Below are positions 60,411 through 60,432 of a stretch of DNA of 60,432 nt, piece after piece. The position numbers were made by a program, and so were the translations under genes. The stretch is from Levilactobacillus bambusae. GTDB lineage: Bacteria; Bacillota; Bacilli; Lactobacillales; Lactobacillaceae. The notes below the pieces were generated by a model. It saw only the letters and a program-made list of their open reading frames with translations, was not told the DNA's origin and did not search any database. Where the stretch lies: contig NZ_QCXQ01000003.1 in assembly GCF_003124125.1 (NCBI RefSeq), positions 136,895 through 197,326 of the forward strand. The letters are read 5' to 3'. How positions within the stretch are numbered: position 1 is the first letter of the stretch; every line of letters begins with the position of its first letter.

Positions 60411-60432
60411 AGTTGCGCGGCAACGTCCTATC

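Overview
The window reads as a chromosomal segment of a heterofermentative lactic acid bacterium of the Lactobacillaceae, most like the Levilactobacillus brevis group. The inference rests on phosphoketolase (19698-22079), glucose-6-phosphate dehydrogenase (48636-50120), 6-phosphogluconate dehydrogenase (50466-51908), bifunctional AdhE (29723-32341), an agmatine deiminase cluster of the L. brevis type (8937-15485), LysM/Apf-like secreted proteins, strong AGGAGG ribosome binding sites and moderate G+C. No rRNA, CRISPR array, prophage or intact insertion sequence was seen. The only tRNA is tRNA-Glu(TTC) at 35774-35845.

Layout. 1-8.9 kb: CpdB-like nucleotidase, RNase Y, a divergent pair (catalytically impaired glutamine amidotransferase-like protein / XRE regulator), a methyltransferase-like protein, a lysine-tailed protein with a membrane partner, UspA and an RluA-type pseudouridine synthase. 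8.9-15.5 kb: agmatine deiminase cluster in the order ptcA, antiporter, aguA1, carbamate kinase, [terminator], degenerate aguA2, rpiR, read right to left. 15.8-22.4 kb: YfhO-type giant membrane protein and phosphoketolase, with a possible small RNA between them. 22.4-29.3 kb: GntR regulator, YbaK deacylase with a HEXXH membrane protein, CPBP protease, HD hydrolase, and two LysM/Apf-like proteins flanking an HSL-type esterase. 29.7-38.5 kb: AdhE with a Rex-like operator, DUF1836 protein, P-type ATPase, tRNA-Glu, Hsp20, CorC-type transporter. 38.5-48.2 kb: Vga-like ABC-F protein under an attenuator leader, Na+/H+ antiporter, NrdI, nitroreductase, GyrI-like protein, MFS/oxidoreductase pair, RibD-C reductase, secreted Ig-like protein. 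48.6-60.4 kb: pentose phosphate genes, resorcylate-decarboxylase-like amidohydrolase with divergent GntR, nicotinate phosphoribosyltransferase, multicopper oxidase, an M-box riboswitch followed by about 650 nt of apparently non-coding RNA, and a dicarboxylate/amino acid symporter.

How the genes fit together. zwf, gnd and xfp form the backbone of the 6-phosphogluconate/phosphoketolase pathway. AdhE recycles NADH by reducing acetyl-CoA to ethanol, consistent with the Rex-like site at its promoter. The agmatine cluster gives ATP, ammonia and putrescine export, an acid-tolerance route. cre-like sequences lie near ptcA, zwf and the intergenic region left of xfp, suggesting carbon catabolite control.

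Most noteworthy. (1) An M-box Mg2+ riboswitch with its own promoter and terminator switch is followed by no transporter gene but by a long structured, ORF-poor region ending in a strong terminator. (2) A dispersed intergenic repeat family has a hairpin whose stem shows compensatory changes between copies around an almost invariant loop. (3) An ABC-F gene has a three-codon leader ORF plus terminator. (4) Two enzyme-family proteins lack catalytic residues: AguA2 (His to Asp, Cys to Ser) and a class I glutamine amidotransferase (Cys to Gly).
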